In this document: positions 5,062 to 11,255 of the stretch, one piece after another
Numbering within the stretch: the first letter of the stretch is position 1
Layout of the letters: each line of letters begins with the position of its first letter
From: a virus
Direction: 5' to 3' (one strand)
Length of the DNA: 20,035 nt
Virus record (IMG/VR): IMGVR_UViG_3300049026_000017
Span: 1-20,035 of that record
Translations under genes and position numbers: made by a program
Notes under the pieces: model-generated
Database searches by the model: none
Seen by the model: the letters and a program-made list of their open reading frames with translations, nothing else
What the model was told of the DNA's origin: nothing

Positions 5062-5274
5062 TTATGCTACGGATTCTTGTAGTATTTCAATCTTCATGTG
5101 ATTGAACGCATGATATTCAGCTATAAAGATATCAGGATCAGAATCGCCTATAGACTTCTGGTAAAAGATAGCATTGTTATGCTCATCCTTGACATAAAAA
5201 TCTGCTTCAACTGTTTCTATACGCTCTACCTTTTTACCTGATTCATATCCTATTACTGTTACAGTGTATATCAT
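5062..5274 (-). CDS. Small phage protein, 70 aa
   Basis: Not recognised. AGAGGA precedes the ATG, which overlaps the stop of the upstream 45-residue gene as ATGA, so the two are coupled. The sequence is acidic and beta-rich at the start (MIYTVTVIGYESGKKVERIE) and then shows AEYHAFNHMKIEILQ. No membrane or zinc motif is present. It forms a two-gene unit with the membrane peptide behind the structured leader at 5435-5515. Confidence 0.75.
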   Translation of the reverse strand: MIYTVTVIGYESGKKVERIETVEADFYVKDEHNNAIFYQKSIGDSDPDIFIAEYHAFNHMKIEILQESVA

Positions 5275-5408
5275 AGATTATCCTCTACTTCTTTTTTATG
5301 ATTTTGATACAATGCGGCGATGTACTTCTCATGTACGTATAGGCTGTATACCGCAGCAATAGCACCAAAAATAATGATTACGATAAGTATGTAATCTCCT
5401 GTATCCAT
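5271..5408 (-). CDS. Single-span membrane peptide, 45 aa
   Basis: The start at 5408 has a strong GGAGG four bases upstream. The product begins MDTGDYILIVIIIFGAIAAV, so about residues 6-24 form one membrane segment, and it ends with a charged cytoplasmic tail (HEKYIAALYQNHKKEVEDNL). Its stop overlaps the next start (ATGA). Short membrane peptides in phage early regions often act in superinfection exclusion or lysis timing, but nothing here tells which. Immediately upstream lies the structured element that is shared with the portal gene leader. Confidence 0.75.
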   Translation of the reverse strand: MDTGDYILIVIIIFGAIAAVYSLYVHEKYIAALYQNHKKEVEDNL

Positions 5409-5434
5409 GCGTCCTCCATATTTATTCATGTCAG

Positions 5435-5515
5435 AAGGTTTCTAAGCCCCTGATATTGCCCACCCTTACCGAGATACAAGATCATACTTATCGTGCCTTA
5501 GAATGGCTCCTAGAC
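5435..5515 (-). repeat. Shared structured leader element, copy A
   Basis: On the minus strand this reads TTCTAAGGCACGATA ... ATATCAGGGGCTTAGAAACC. The outer arms TTCTAAG/CTTAGAA pair, and GATA/TATC pair inside. It closely matches the element at 18426-18510, and both end shortly before a GGAG ribosome binding site. It lies between the 91-residue gene and the membrane peptide. Confidence 0.6.
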
Positions 5516-5785
5516 CCCTTGTAGGGCACGATCTAATAGCTGCTTAATGTTTGCTGGTGCACCTATCTTGATCATGTTGTTACCTTTGCGCACTGTTGTT
5601 TTGTATGTACGTAGTTTATATTCACGAATACGCCATTCATAGCGTCGAGTAAGCATAACTGCTTGTGCCTCTGTATCAGTAATAGCCGTTATTATACCAT
5701 ACTTTAGATTAACGGCTGTACTTTGCTTTGTTGCATGTGCAATTGTATCGCCTACATGAAGCTCTTGACCGAATGAATCTTGCAT
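5510..5785 (-). CDS. Small phage protein with 'DxFGxxLxVGD' opening, 91 aa
   Basis: The start at 5785 follows GAAAGGA; the frame to 5875 would overlap tRNA-Leu. The first 40 residues (MQDSFGQELHVGDTIAHATK, then KYGIITAITDTEAQAV) match the small beta-barrel type also seen at 3122-3418, with a GD turn and a GII strand. The rest is basic (RRYEWRIREYKLRTYKTTVR) and could bind nucleic acid. It follows tRNA-Leu(CAA) by 29 bases. The function is unknown and the link to 3122-3418 is only suggestive. Confidence 0.8.
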   Translation of the reverse strand: MQDSFGQELHVGDTIAHATKQSTAVNLKYGIITAITDTEAQAVMLTRRYEWRIREYKLRTYKTTVRKGNNMIKIGAPANIKQLLDRALQGV

Positions 5786-5814
5786 ATTTTTTAATCCTTT
5801 CTTATATATTCCTA

Positions 5815-5899
5815 TGGTACTGGATAAGAGATTCGAACTCTTACACCTTGCGGCAATAGTTTTTGAAACTATCATGTCTGCCTATTCCATCAATCCAGC
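5815..5899 (-). tRNA. tRNA-Leu (CAA)
   Basis: Class II tRNA with a long variable arm (GCC-GCAA-GGT). Acceptor GCTGGAT pairs with ATCCAGT, A73, CCA; anticodon loop TTCAAAA gives CAA. Confidence 0.94.
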
Positions 5900-5906
5900 A
5901 TAGTCT

Positions 5907-5934
5907 TTATACGGTTTTATGGAGATCCGTATAA
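5907..5934 (-). terminator. Hairpin between secreted-protein gene and tRNA-Leu
   Basis: An 8-base-pair hairpin TTATACGG/CCGTATAA with a 12-base loop begins 13 bases after the stop of the secreted protein and ends 7 bases before tRNA-Leu(CAA). It lacks a strong U-run, so it may be a processing or stability hairpin rather than a true terminator. Confidence 0.45.
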
Positions 5935-5946
5935 ACTCCCCGCAGT

Positions 5947-6738
5947 TTATGCAGCAGGTGTTCTTACAATCAAATCATCAGCAGGTGATATATTCGAGAA
6001 TTGCCATGGGTTACTTGTGGTGTTTACACAGTGCATCGTGTTGCTTACTAGTGTGTCTACGTCGCTAAACTGTACAAGATTATATGCACCACCTAGACCA
6101 CGTTGTAACTTTGTATCCCATATAGATAAATGTCCGTATGTACCGAGTGTAGAACATGCTGTAGGTACACTGTCATTATAGGAATATACACTTACATATG
6201 TATCACTTGCAGCATTGCCAGTTATCGTTACTTTAAGATCCCATACACCTGTGGAATGATTGAATAAGTATCCATCCCAATTGCCAGATGCATTCTTAGC
6301 GATGCGGGCGATTAATGTTTCATCACTTATTGTACGTGAGCCTACAGAACCAGCAGGTTCGGTATAGCTAAGTGTACGCACATAAATGTCTCTAAACGCT
6401 GTATTGCTTAGTGTATCTCTAAAATATGGTGTTGTGCCGTTACATACATTAGCGAAGCCAAAAGAATGCGTAGCTTGAAAACCTACAGACTTATGCAGAT
6501 TAACAAACGCGACCATACACGATCCAGCTATACGCATCTCTTCATAGAAATCTTGCGTAAATGTCTGTACGGGTAGCGATGCTGATACTGCGGTAGAAAA
6601 ATGCCCTTGAATACCTGTTACAGCCGTTGTAGACGTGAAATAACGTGTCTTATCTCCAATTGTTGCTGCCTGTGTTGGTGTTACAGATACAAGCAACATG
6701 AGTAACGTCATTAGTCCAATGATAAACTTGTGTCTCAT
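5947..6738 (-). CDS. Secreted protein, paralogue 2, 263 aa
   Basis: The start at 6738 follows AAGGAGC; the longer frame to 6834 runs back into the upstream gene. The N-terminus is a textbook signal peptide (MRHKF, then IIGLMTLLMLLVSVTPTQA, cleavage after TQA). The mature part is beta-rich and has four or so conserved cysteines. It aligns along its whole length with the upstream gene 6750-7532; shared blocks include YTEPAG, NTAFRD, TACSTLGTYGH, TKLQRG, NPWQF and RTPAA at the end. The gap between the genes is 11 bases, so they are a tandem duplication in one operon. Exported proteins are rare in phages. I do not recognise the family. Confidence 0.88.
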   Translation of the reverse strand: MRHKFIIGLMTLLMLLVSVTPTQAATIGDKTRYFTSTTAVTGIQGHFSTAVSASLPVQTFTQDFYEEMRIAGSCMVAFVNLHKSVGFQATHSFGFANVCNGTTPYFRDTLSNTAFRDIYVRTLSYTEPAGSVGSRTISDETLIARIAKNASGNWDGYLFNHSTGVWDLKVTITGNAASDTYVSVYSYNDSVPTACSTLGTYGHLSIWDTKLQRGLGGAYNLVQFSDVDTLVSNTMHCVNTTSNPWQFSNISPADDLIVRTPAA

Positions 6739-6749
6739 ATAGCTCCTTT

Positions 6750-7532
6750 TTACGCTGCTGGCGTTCGAATAATCAATTGATCTGCCGGGGATGTATTTAC
6801 AAATTGCCATGGGTTTCCAGTTGTATTTGTACAATACATTGTTACGCTATCCAATAGCTTTACATCACTAAACTGTGCAAGGTTAAATGCATTACCTATA
6901 CCGCGCTGTAGCTTTGTAGTCCATATAGTTGCATGCCCATATGTACCTAATGTAGAACATGCTGTAGGAGTGCCGTTTGACTCCCAATATATACTAACAT
7001 ATGCTTCAACTACATCATTACCTGTTGCGGTAAGCTTTGTATCCCATGCACCTGTTGTAAAGTTATATAACGATGCTACCCATGTATTTATACCTGTTTT
7101 TTCTATCCTTGGGATAAAGGTTTCATCTTGAATAACTCGTGATCCAAATGCTCCTGCTGGTTCTGTATAGTTCTGAACGCGCACATATAAATCTCTAAAT
7201 GCTGTGTTGTTTTTCACATCACGTACATAGCTCACATCATTGCAAAAATCATAGAATGTAAATGTGTACGTTGTAGCCCCTCCTACAAGCTTTGCTATCG
7301 CATGATATGCAATGATGCAACTATCTTTTGGAGTCATTTCGATTGCATACCGCTGATTTACTGCTTGTGCAGGTAATGTAACAGACGCCATCGTAGAAAA
7401 GTGTGCTTGTGTACCTGTAACCTGCGGTACATCTGTAAATATACGTGCTTTACTATTATTACCCGCGAAGGTAACAGATACGTTCATAACGAGAATGAAT
7501 AAGATGATAATACCAGCTAAACGTTTAAGCAT
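6750..7532 (-). CDS. Secreted protein, paralogue 1, 260 aa
   Basis: Begins with a signal peptide (MLKRLAG, then IIILFILVMNVSVTFA, probable cleavage before GNN), with AAGGAAG upstream of the ATG at 7532. The mature protein is a beta-rich domain ending RTPAA, paralogous to the gene just downstream (shared YTEPAG, NTAFRD, ACSTLGTYGH, TTGNPWQF). Paired cysteines in equivalent places suggest disulfides outside the cytoplasm. A possible weak promoter (TTACAC-17-TATAAA) lies just upstream. It could act at the host envelope, for example in exclusion of other phages, or be a virion decoration protein that is exported; neither is shown by the sequence. Confidence 0.88.
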   Translation of the reverse strand: MLKRLAGIIILFILVMNVSVTFAGNNSKARIFTDVPQVTGTQAHFSTMASVTLPAQAVNQRYAIEMTPKDSCIIAYHAIAKLVGGATTYTFTFYDFCNDVSYVRDVKNNTAFRDLYVRVQNYTEPAGAFGSRVIQDETFIPRIEKTGINTWVASLYNFTTGAWDTKLTATGNDVVEAYVSIYWESNGTPTACSTLGTYGHATIWTTKLQRGIGNAFNLAQFSDVKLLDSVTMYCTNTTGNPWQFVNTSPADQLIIRTPAA

Positions 7533-7594
7533 GCATGTACTTCCTTATATAAGGTTTATAAGCATAATATACTTGACGTGTAAGTACATTACTC

Positions 7595-7670
7595 TGGTAT
7601 CGCTTACAGGACTCGAACCTGTGACGTATCCTTCGCAGGGATATGTTATATCCATCTTAACTAAAGCGAC
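7595..7670 (-). tRNA. tRNA-Arg (GCG)
   Basis: Acceptor GTCGCTT pairs with AAGCGAT, A73, CCA; anticodon arm TATCC-CTGCGAA-GGATA gives GCG, reading CGC and CGU. Most bacteria use ACG (changed to ICG by TadA) for this box, so a GCG tRNA is unusual. Confidence 0.9.
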
Positions 7671-7679
7671 ATAGTGAAT

Positions 7680-7753
7680 AATGCGCGGGTTTATATTATC
7701 GGACAGTTACCTAGGACTGACTGTAATAAACCTTACCTTATATCACGCGCATT
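7680..7753 (-). ncRNA. Extended hairpin between two arginine tRNAs
   Basis: Nested stems on one axis: outer AATGCGCG/CGCGCATT (8 pairs), GGTTTAT/ATAAACC (7 pairs), inner ACAGT/ACTGT (5 pairs). It fills nearly the whole gap between tRNA-Arg(UCG) and tRNA-Arg(GCG). It could bring the two tRNAs' processing sites together or be a stable small RNA released by processing. Confidence 0.5.
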
Positions 7754-7755
7754 AA

Positions 7756-7833
7756 TGGTACCCGTAGCAGGACTCGAACCCACAACATCTACGTTCGAAG
7801 CGTAGCACTCTATTCCATTTGAGTTATACGGGC
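7756..7833 (-). tRNA. tRNA-Arg (UCG)
   Basis: Acceptor GCCCGTA pairs with TACGGGT, CCA encoded; anticodon arm CTACG-CTTCGAA-CGTAG gives UCG, reading CGA/CGG. With Arg(GCG) and Arg(UCU) it covers most arginine codons. Confidence 0.93.
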
Positions 7834-7879
7834 ATAATAAAGACAGTTATTAACGATACTGACAAACGTGCTTTTAGTC

Positions 7880-8545
7880 TTATATATGTGGTATCTCTAT
7901 CGGTAAACAAGCTTCGCCAGCATCTTGTATAAGCTTATCTACATCTTCACCTAACATCCAGAATCTACCTGCTTGTCCCCAATCTTTACCCCACGAGTTA
8001 ACAAATCTGAATGCACCACGTTTTTCTGTATATCCGATACATAAATATGCATGTCCACCTGCTAATCTGCCAGTTAACTTTACAAACCCATTTTTATCAG
8101 GAAAGAACATGTCATGAAACCAGTTTGTACCGAGTATGATTGTACCTTGACTATTTAATAGATAGTTCTTAACGGTTACTGCATCATATGCCCAATAATA
8201 TCGCTCGTAATATCCTAGCTGTATAAGTGCTTTTGCACCTGCACGTACAGATGTACCGTCGTAATCTTCTCCCGGCCATTCGTCTATTGTTTGTGCTAGG
8301 TTATAAATAGCTGTGGTATCCGGCGCGATGTTCTTCTGTATAACCGGCGAACTACGTAAACGCTGCATGTGTGAAAATGCTACACAGTGCGGTGTACGAC
8401 CTTGATCTAAAACAGGCTTTGTATAATAAAACTTTTGGGTTACTTTTGGTGCTTCTGTCGGCAAGTTTGTTGCCATAAGAAACTTAAAATCTCTTTCATC
8501 TGGACTGTGTAAACGTCCTAAACCAATATCATCAGGAAACGCCAT
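7880..8545 (-). CDS. Papain-fold (C1 family) cysteine peptidase, 221 aa
   Basis: A complete C1-type catalytic set is visible: Q48 in LDQGR, nucleophile C54 in TPHCVAFS, H165 in LAGGHAYLCIGY and N183 in FRFVNSWGKDWG. There is no signal peptide and no propeptide, and the length is that of a bare catalytic domain. The start at 8545 follows GAGG. The upstream gene ends 18 bases before it, so the two form an operon after tRNA-Asn. Phage C1 peptidases are uncommon outside virion maturation, and here it sits among early genes, so cleavage of a host protein is an attractive inference. The substrate cannot be told from sequence. Confidence 0.92.
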   Translation of the reverse strand: MAFPDDIGLGRLHSPDERDFKFLMATNLPTEAPKVTQKFYYTKPVLDQGRTPHCVAFSHMQRLRSSPVIQKNIAPDTTAIYNLAQTIDEWPGEDYDGTSVRAGAKALIQLGYYERYYWAYDAVTVKNYLLNSQGTIILGTNWFHDMFFPDKNGFVKLTGRLAGGHAYLCIGYTEKRGAFRFVNSWGKDWGQAGRFWMLGEDVDKLIQDAGEACLPIEIPHI

Positions 8546-8563
8546 GAATTGTATACCTCATAT

Positions 8564-8824
8564 TTATTCCGGCCAATCAAAATCAGGGAAGTAAAGAATC
8601 TTACGTGTACCCATAGAGTCGCTGCTACCTTTGCGTAAAATAGCACCTAAGCCTTTTACGGTTGAATTTGCTTGCATAATATCAGCTATAGCCTCTGCAA
8701 CACTGTCTACTGTTACAGCTACACAATACATACCCATCATACCACGACCAGAATAACTCCGCACTGTATAGCCAGGTGTACGATTAATAGCCATAATAAG
8801 CTTTTCAACATCTAGAGCACTCAT
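8564..8824 (-). CDS. Small phage protein, 86 aa
   Basis: The start at 8824 is set by AAAGGA upstream; the extra five residues of the longer frame are that ribosome site read as codons. The protein (MSALDVEKLIMAINRTPGYT ... ILYFPDFDWPE) has an amphipathic N-terminal helix, a glycine/methionine-rich turn (GRGMMGMYCVAVTVD) and a helix before an acidic end. The alternation resembles a small alpha/beta (ferredoxin-like) fold. It is followed by the C1 peptidase gene. Function unknown; as operon partner it could be an inhibitor or adaptor of the peptidase, which is speculation. Confidence 0.78.
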   Translation of the reverse strand: MSALDVEKLIMAINRTPGYTVRSYSGRGMMGMYCVAVTVDSVAEAIADIMQANSTVKGLGAILRKGSSDSMGTRKILYFPDFDWPE

Positions 8825-8852
8825 AGACAATCCTTTCAATAAAAAAAAATAG

Positions 8853-8927
8853 TGGCTGCTACAATAGGATTCGAACCTATAACCATTCGATTAACAGTCG
8901 AGCGCACTACCGTTGTGCTATGTAGCA
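8853..8927 (-). tRNA. tRNA-Asn (GUU)
   Basis: Acceptor TGCTACA pairs with TGTAGCA, U1-A72 and G73 as in asparagine tRNA, CCA encoded; anticodon loop CTGTTAA gives GUU. Its first base abuts the stop codon of the 58-residue gene at 8928. Confidence 0.94.
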
Positions 8928-9104
8928 TTATGATCCGCGTACCATAGATTGCATATATATTGTGGGTTTCTTTATATCTTCATGGAGCTTACAAGTATAA
9001 TCAAAGGATGTTTTGCGCATATAGGTATTATCATTTGTGCAATCGCCGTTATATTGCCCCGCAGTTTTTACAAGCCAAAAGATACAGTTTTCACAGTGCT
9101 TCAT
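8928..9104 (-). CDS. Cysteine-rich small protein, 58 aa
   Basis: Reads MKHCENCIFWLVKTAGQYNG then DCTNDNTYMRKT and a tail ending MVRGS. C4, C7, C22 and C38 make a plausible four-cysteine zinc site of the small 'CxxC ... C ... C' type found in many phage proteins. ACAAGGG precedes the start at 9104, 20 bases after tRNA-Ile. The TAA stop abuts tRNA-Asn. A 67-codon frame on the opposite strand overlaps it but has no ribosome site, and that strand carries no other genes. Confidence 0.78.
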   Translation of the reverse strand: MKHCENCIFWLVKTAGQYNGDCTNDNTYMRKTSFDYTCKLHEDIKKPTIYMQSMVRGS

Positions 9105-9123
9105 TGTATTACCCTTGTTGTGA

Positions 9124-9198
9124 TGGTACTGCTACATAGATTCGAACTATGATTGCAACTTTATCAGAGTTGATTCCTAACCTTTGGAAGATAGCAGC
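9124..9198 (-). tRNA. tRNA-Ile (GAU)
   Basis: Acceptor GCTGCTA pairs with TAGCAGT, A73, CCA; anticodon arm CAACT-CTGATAA-AGTTG gives GAU, T-loop TTCGAAT. Confidence 0.94.
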
Positions 9199-9219
9199 AC
9201 AGAATAATCAGCGCGCAGT

Positions 9220-9483
9220 TTATATCAGCTTATGCTCAATAAAATAATCCTCAAATACATCATCATCTTCAAACGGAATAACATCTACACCGTAATGCCG
9301 TCTGTATCTATTGATTTCATTACGTGCGCTAATAAGCCCATTAATGATAGCTATCGGTGTATGTTCAAATCCACCATGCGCCTTAACTTGACTAAGTAAG
9401 ATACGAATAGTTTGACGGTGTGAAGCAATAACCTTTAAAGATTGCAAATATGCTTTCTCAAAGTCATAAAATCCATTTGACAT
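9220..9483 (-). CDS. Small helical phage protein, 87 aa
   Basis: Not recognised. GAAAGGA precedes the ATG at 9483. The sequence is mostly helical with a basic middle (VIASHRQTIRILLSQVKAHG, SARNEINRYRRHYG) and a strongly acidic C-terminus (PFEDDDVFEDYF). The long leader between it and tRNA-Val contains the three-GNRA junction at 9510-9598. The TAA stop is part of the recurrent TAA-ACTGCGC motif, and tRNA-Ile begins 22 bases downstream. Confidence 0.78.
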   Translation of the reverse strand: MSNGFYDFEKAYLQSLKVIASHRQTIRILLSQVKAHGGFEHTPIAIINGLISARNEINRYRRHYGVDVIPFEDDDVFEDYFIEHKLI

Positions 9484-9509
9484 GTGTATATCCTTTCTAT
9501 AAAAATCTC

Positions 9510-9598
9510 CCTAACCTCTTGCTATTACTAGCATTGTCGGCGTAGTAAAATCTCTTTTGACGCCGCGTTATTCATCTCATTACTGAGATATAGTTAGG
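9510..9598 (-). ncRNA. Four-way junction RNA with three GNRA tetraloops
   Basis: A closing stem CCTAAC/GTTAGG (9593-9598 with 9510-9515) encloses three hairpins. These are ATCTCA-GTAA-TGAGAT (9574-9589), CGGCGT ... AAAA-GAGA-TTTT ... ACGCCG (9538-9565) and TGCTA-GTAA-TAGCA (9520-9533). All three loops are GNRA on the minus-strand RNA only, which fixes the strand. It lies in the 5' leader of the 87-residue gene and ends about 27 bases before the start codon. It could be a ligand-binding leader or a free RNA. I do not recognise it as a known class. Confidence 0.55.
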
Positions 9599-9600
9599 TG

Positions 9601-9665
9601 CAAGGGCATAGAGGATTTAAACCTCTATCTTTCTAATAGCCGCGTTAGCTCTACAATTTGTCAGG
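9601..9665 (-). pseudogene. tRNA remnant
   Basis: A six-pair T-arm (TAGAGG-TTTAAAT-CCTCTA) is preceded by a D-arm-like TTGTAGAGC and an imperfect anticodon-like CTAA ... TTAG hairpin. The acceptor stem and CCA are missing. The rest of the gap to tRNA-Val (9666-9764) has no gene, only a hairpin TTACAA/TTGTAA near 9700-9715. Confidence 0.4.
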
Positions 9666-9764
9666 TAATAGGGATCAGCTAGTACCCTAGTTTGTACTGC
9701 GCATTACAATACATTGTAACCCTAAATCAGCCTAGAATATCCTGTCAGTTAGAAGAATGCCCCG

Positions 9765-9841
9765 TGGTACACCGTGTAGGACTTGAACCTACAACCTCTT
9801 GTGTGTAAAACAAGCTATCTAGCCAATTGATATAACGGTGC
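9765..9841 (-). tRNA. tRNA-Val (UAC)
   Basis: Acceptor GCACCGT pairs with ACGGTGT, A73, CCA; anticodon arm CTTGT-TTTACAC-ACAAG gives UAC. A hairpin GTGGCT/AGCCAC (9850-9878) stands just upstream. Confidence 0.94.
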
Positions 9842-10011
9842 GTATATGTGTGGCTTTTATGTAACCCTTAGTAGCCACTAACTAGCTTTCTCGCTTTAGC
9901 AAGCCGCAGTTTATACAACATGCTGCGAAGTCATCACGTTGCCGTTTAGTTACGCTGGCATTGTGTTTGTGATGCATTCAGCCATCTTATGCATCAAACT
10001 GTTATCTAGCT
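9842..10011 (-). other. Gap with possible gene remnant
   Basis: A hairpin GTGGCT/AGCCAC (9850-9855 with 9873-9878) precedes tRNA-Val. A 31-codon frame (9882-9977) with a CC-x-x-C end exists but has no ribosome binding site. The recurrent TAAACTGCGG gene-end motif lies inside it out of frame near 9903-9915, so this is more likely the decayed 3' end of a lost gene. Confidence 0.35.
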
Positions 10012-10518
10012 TTATATTTTTAATAAGCCGCGATCAAACTCCCAATGATGATTAGGACATAACGCAATCATGTTATCTAAAAAATGGACTTCCATCATTG
10101 TAGCAGTATTTTCAAACGAAGCTATACTTTTTATATGACATACTTCATAGTGCTTGTCATATCCGCATACAATACAATACTTTGGCTTATCAGACCTGTC
10201 ATATATTGTTTTACCATAGCCACGTATTTTAGCAGCATACGCTAAAGCATTTTTATCTTTATATAGTTCTTTTAGTTGTCCTACAGTAGTATTTTTTACT
10301 ATCTCCGATGTTGATCTACCTAAAGCGCATATTTTACATCGTTTGGCATGTTTTGCGCTTACTGTAGCTCCACAAGATTCACATACATAACGCTGTTTTA
10401 TTCTTTTTGGCTTATGTGTATTATTATATGTTGCTGCGCAACTTCTACTACAAAAATGATTTTTAGTCCTAGGATCAAGTTTTCTAGTTATTTCTATATG
10501 ACATTGGCTACATTCCAT
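10012..10518 (-). CDS. HNH endonuclease with N-terminal zinc fingers, 168 aa
   Basis: Three cysteine clusters are visible. C3, C6, C23 and C27 make a first finger and C46, C49, C61 and C64 a second. The nuclease domain has C115, C118, H128 (YEVCHIKSI), N149 (FLDNMIALC), C154 and H157-H158. That is the HNH fold with the usual order of residues. The start follows AGGAG. It is downstream of tRNA-Ile(UAU) and the promoter at 10627-10655. Differs from the nuclease at 2089-2808 in architecture, so the two were acquired separately. Likely a free-standing homing endonuclease. Confidence 0.9.
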   Translation of the reverse strand: MECSQCHIEITRKLDPRTKNHFCSRSCAATYNNTHKPKRIKQRYVCESCGATVSAKHAKRCKICALGRSTSEIVKNTTVGQLKELYKDKNALAYAAKIRGYGKTIYDRSDKPKYCIVCGYDKHYEVCHIKSIASFENTATMMEVHFLDNMIALCPNHHWEFDRGLLKI

Positions 10519-10530
10519 GATATACTCCTA

Positions 10531-10607
10531 TGGTAGCGCGTTAGGGAGTTGAACCCTCTCTGCGTAAGATATAAGCTTACTGTCCACTACCGGCGAACAC
10601 ACGCGCC
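10531..10607 (-). tRNA. tRNA-Ile (UAU)
   Basis: Acceptor GGCGCGT pairs with ACGCGCT, A73, CCA; anticodon arm GTAAG-CTTATAT-CTTAC gives UAU, reading AUA. Most bacteria read AUA with a CAU tRNA modified to lysidine by TilS. Positions 8 and 14 are both G, so the usual U8-A14 pair is missing. The promoter at 10627-10655 starts about 12 bases upstream. Confidence 0.82.
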
Positions 10608-10626
10608 ATAGTAATCGAACTTCTAA

Positions 10627-10655
10627 AGTATATCATAGAATGTATTTAATGTCAA
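10627..10655 (-). promoter_or_regulatory. Sigma-70 promoter, TTGACA-17-TATACT
   Basis: The -35 TTGACA is at 10650-10655 and the -10 TATACT at 10627-10632. It directly serves tRNA-Ile(UAU) and the HNH gene behind it. Confidence 0.88.
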
Positions 10656-10815
10656 CTCTACTAGTTTGTAGGTAAGTCAACGTATTACTAGCAACGTCAC
10701 ACTATATCCAGTGTTCAGAACAGTTTTAAGAACTGCATAACTCCTTTCGGCTACTTGCGCTACTTACTCACGTTTCACCTATAGCATTACTGCTACTGTA
10801 TATATCCCGCGCGGT
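10656..10815 (-). other. Gene-free stretch with small hairpins
   Basis: No credible gene. Hairpins CACT/AGTG (about 10700-10713) and CAGTT/AACTG (about 10720-10735) are present. An AAAGGAG stands only two bases before an ATG that opens eight codons, which is too close to be used. Confidence 0.35.
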
Positions 10816-10908
10816 TTATTCACCGTAATAGGTGTTATACTTCATATTCAGATACATAGCCTTTGTGATTGTAACCTTACCGCGCTTTGTCTTTAGAACT
10901 ACTCGCAT
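10816..10908 (-). CDS. Basic micro-protein, 30 aa
   Basis: GAAAGGA precedes the ATG at 10908, about 50 bases below the promoter at 10961-10989. The product begins MRVVLKTKRGKVTITKAMYL and ends YNTYYGE; it is strongly basic in the first half. Short, but promoter, ribosome site and the TAA-ACCGCGCGGG gene-end motif frame it cleanly. Function unknown. Confidence 0.6.
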   Translation of the reverse strand: MRVVLKTKRGKVTITKAMYLNMKYNTYYGE

Positions 10909-10960
10909 TGTCGTTTCCTTTCACTTACTTGTATACTTGTTTATATTTCGCTTACAGATG

Positions 10961-10989
10961 CATATTACCACATTTTTGCCAGTTGTCAA
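10961..10989 (-). promoter_or_regulatory. Sigma-70 promoter, TTGACA-16-TAATAT
   Basis: The -35 TTGACA is at 10984-10989. The best -10 is TAATAT (about 10962-10967) with a 16-base spacer. It serves the 30-residue gene. Confidence 0.72.
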
Positions 10990-11003
10990 TACCCCAATTT
11001 TGT

Positions 11004-11225
11004 TCAGTTTTGGTTAAAGATTGAAGCTAACGTAACCTTGTAGTAATCACCCATGGTCCGTTCCCATTGCGAATTAACCATGGAATACCATACACCTTTA
11101 TACTTAAATACTGTAGCTGATCGGGCAAAACCCCATCGGTGACGTGACATAACAAATGTTCCATCATCATTACGACCGATGCCATTTTCCGAGTCATAGT
11201 TTGGAAGCACAGTAGTATCAGACAT
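11004..11225 (-). CDS. Small phage protein, 73 aa
   Basis: Not recognised. AAAGG precedes the ATG at 11225. The sequence MSDTTVLPNYDSENGIGRND ... WGFARSATVFKYKGVWYSMV looks like a compact beta protein with many aromatic residues. Its leader contains two mutually exclusive 12-base helices (11256-11323), so expression may be controlled by RNA folding. It is the last gene before the promoter at 10961-10989 and follows tRNA-Gln(CUG). Confidence 0.78.
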   Translation of the reverse strand: MSDTTVLPNYDSENGIGRNDDGTFVMSRHRWGFARSATVFKYKGVWYSMVNSQWERTMGDYYKVTLASIFNQN

Positions 11226-11255
11226 GGTTAAACCTTTATTTACAAATATTGAGAA

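Noticed and set aside
8949-9152. 67-codon plus-strand frame with hydrophobic segments
   Set aside because: It has no ribosome binding site, runs into tRNA-Ile on the other strand, and overlaps a well-placed minus-strand cysteine-rich gene (8928-9104).
10611-10625. T-loop-like TTCGATT after tRNA-Ile(UAU)
   Set aside because: The flanking bases do not pair and no acceptor or CCA is near; it overlaps the promoter region.
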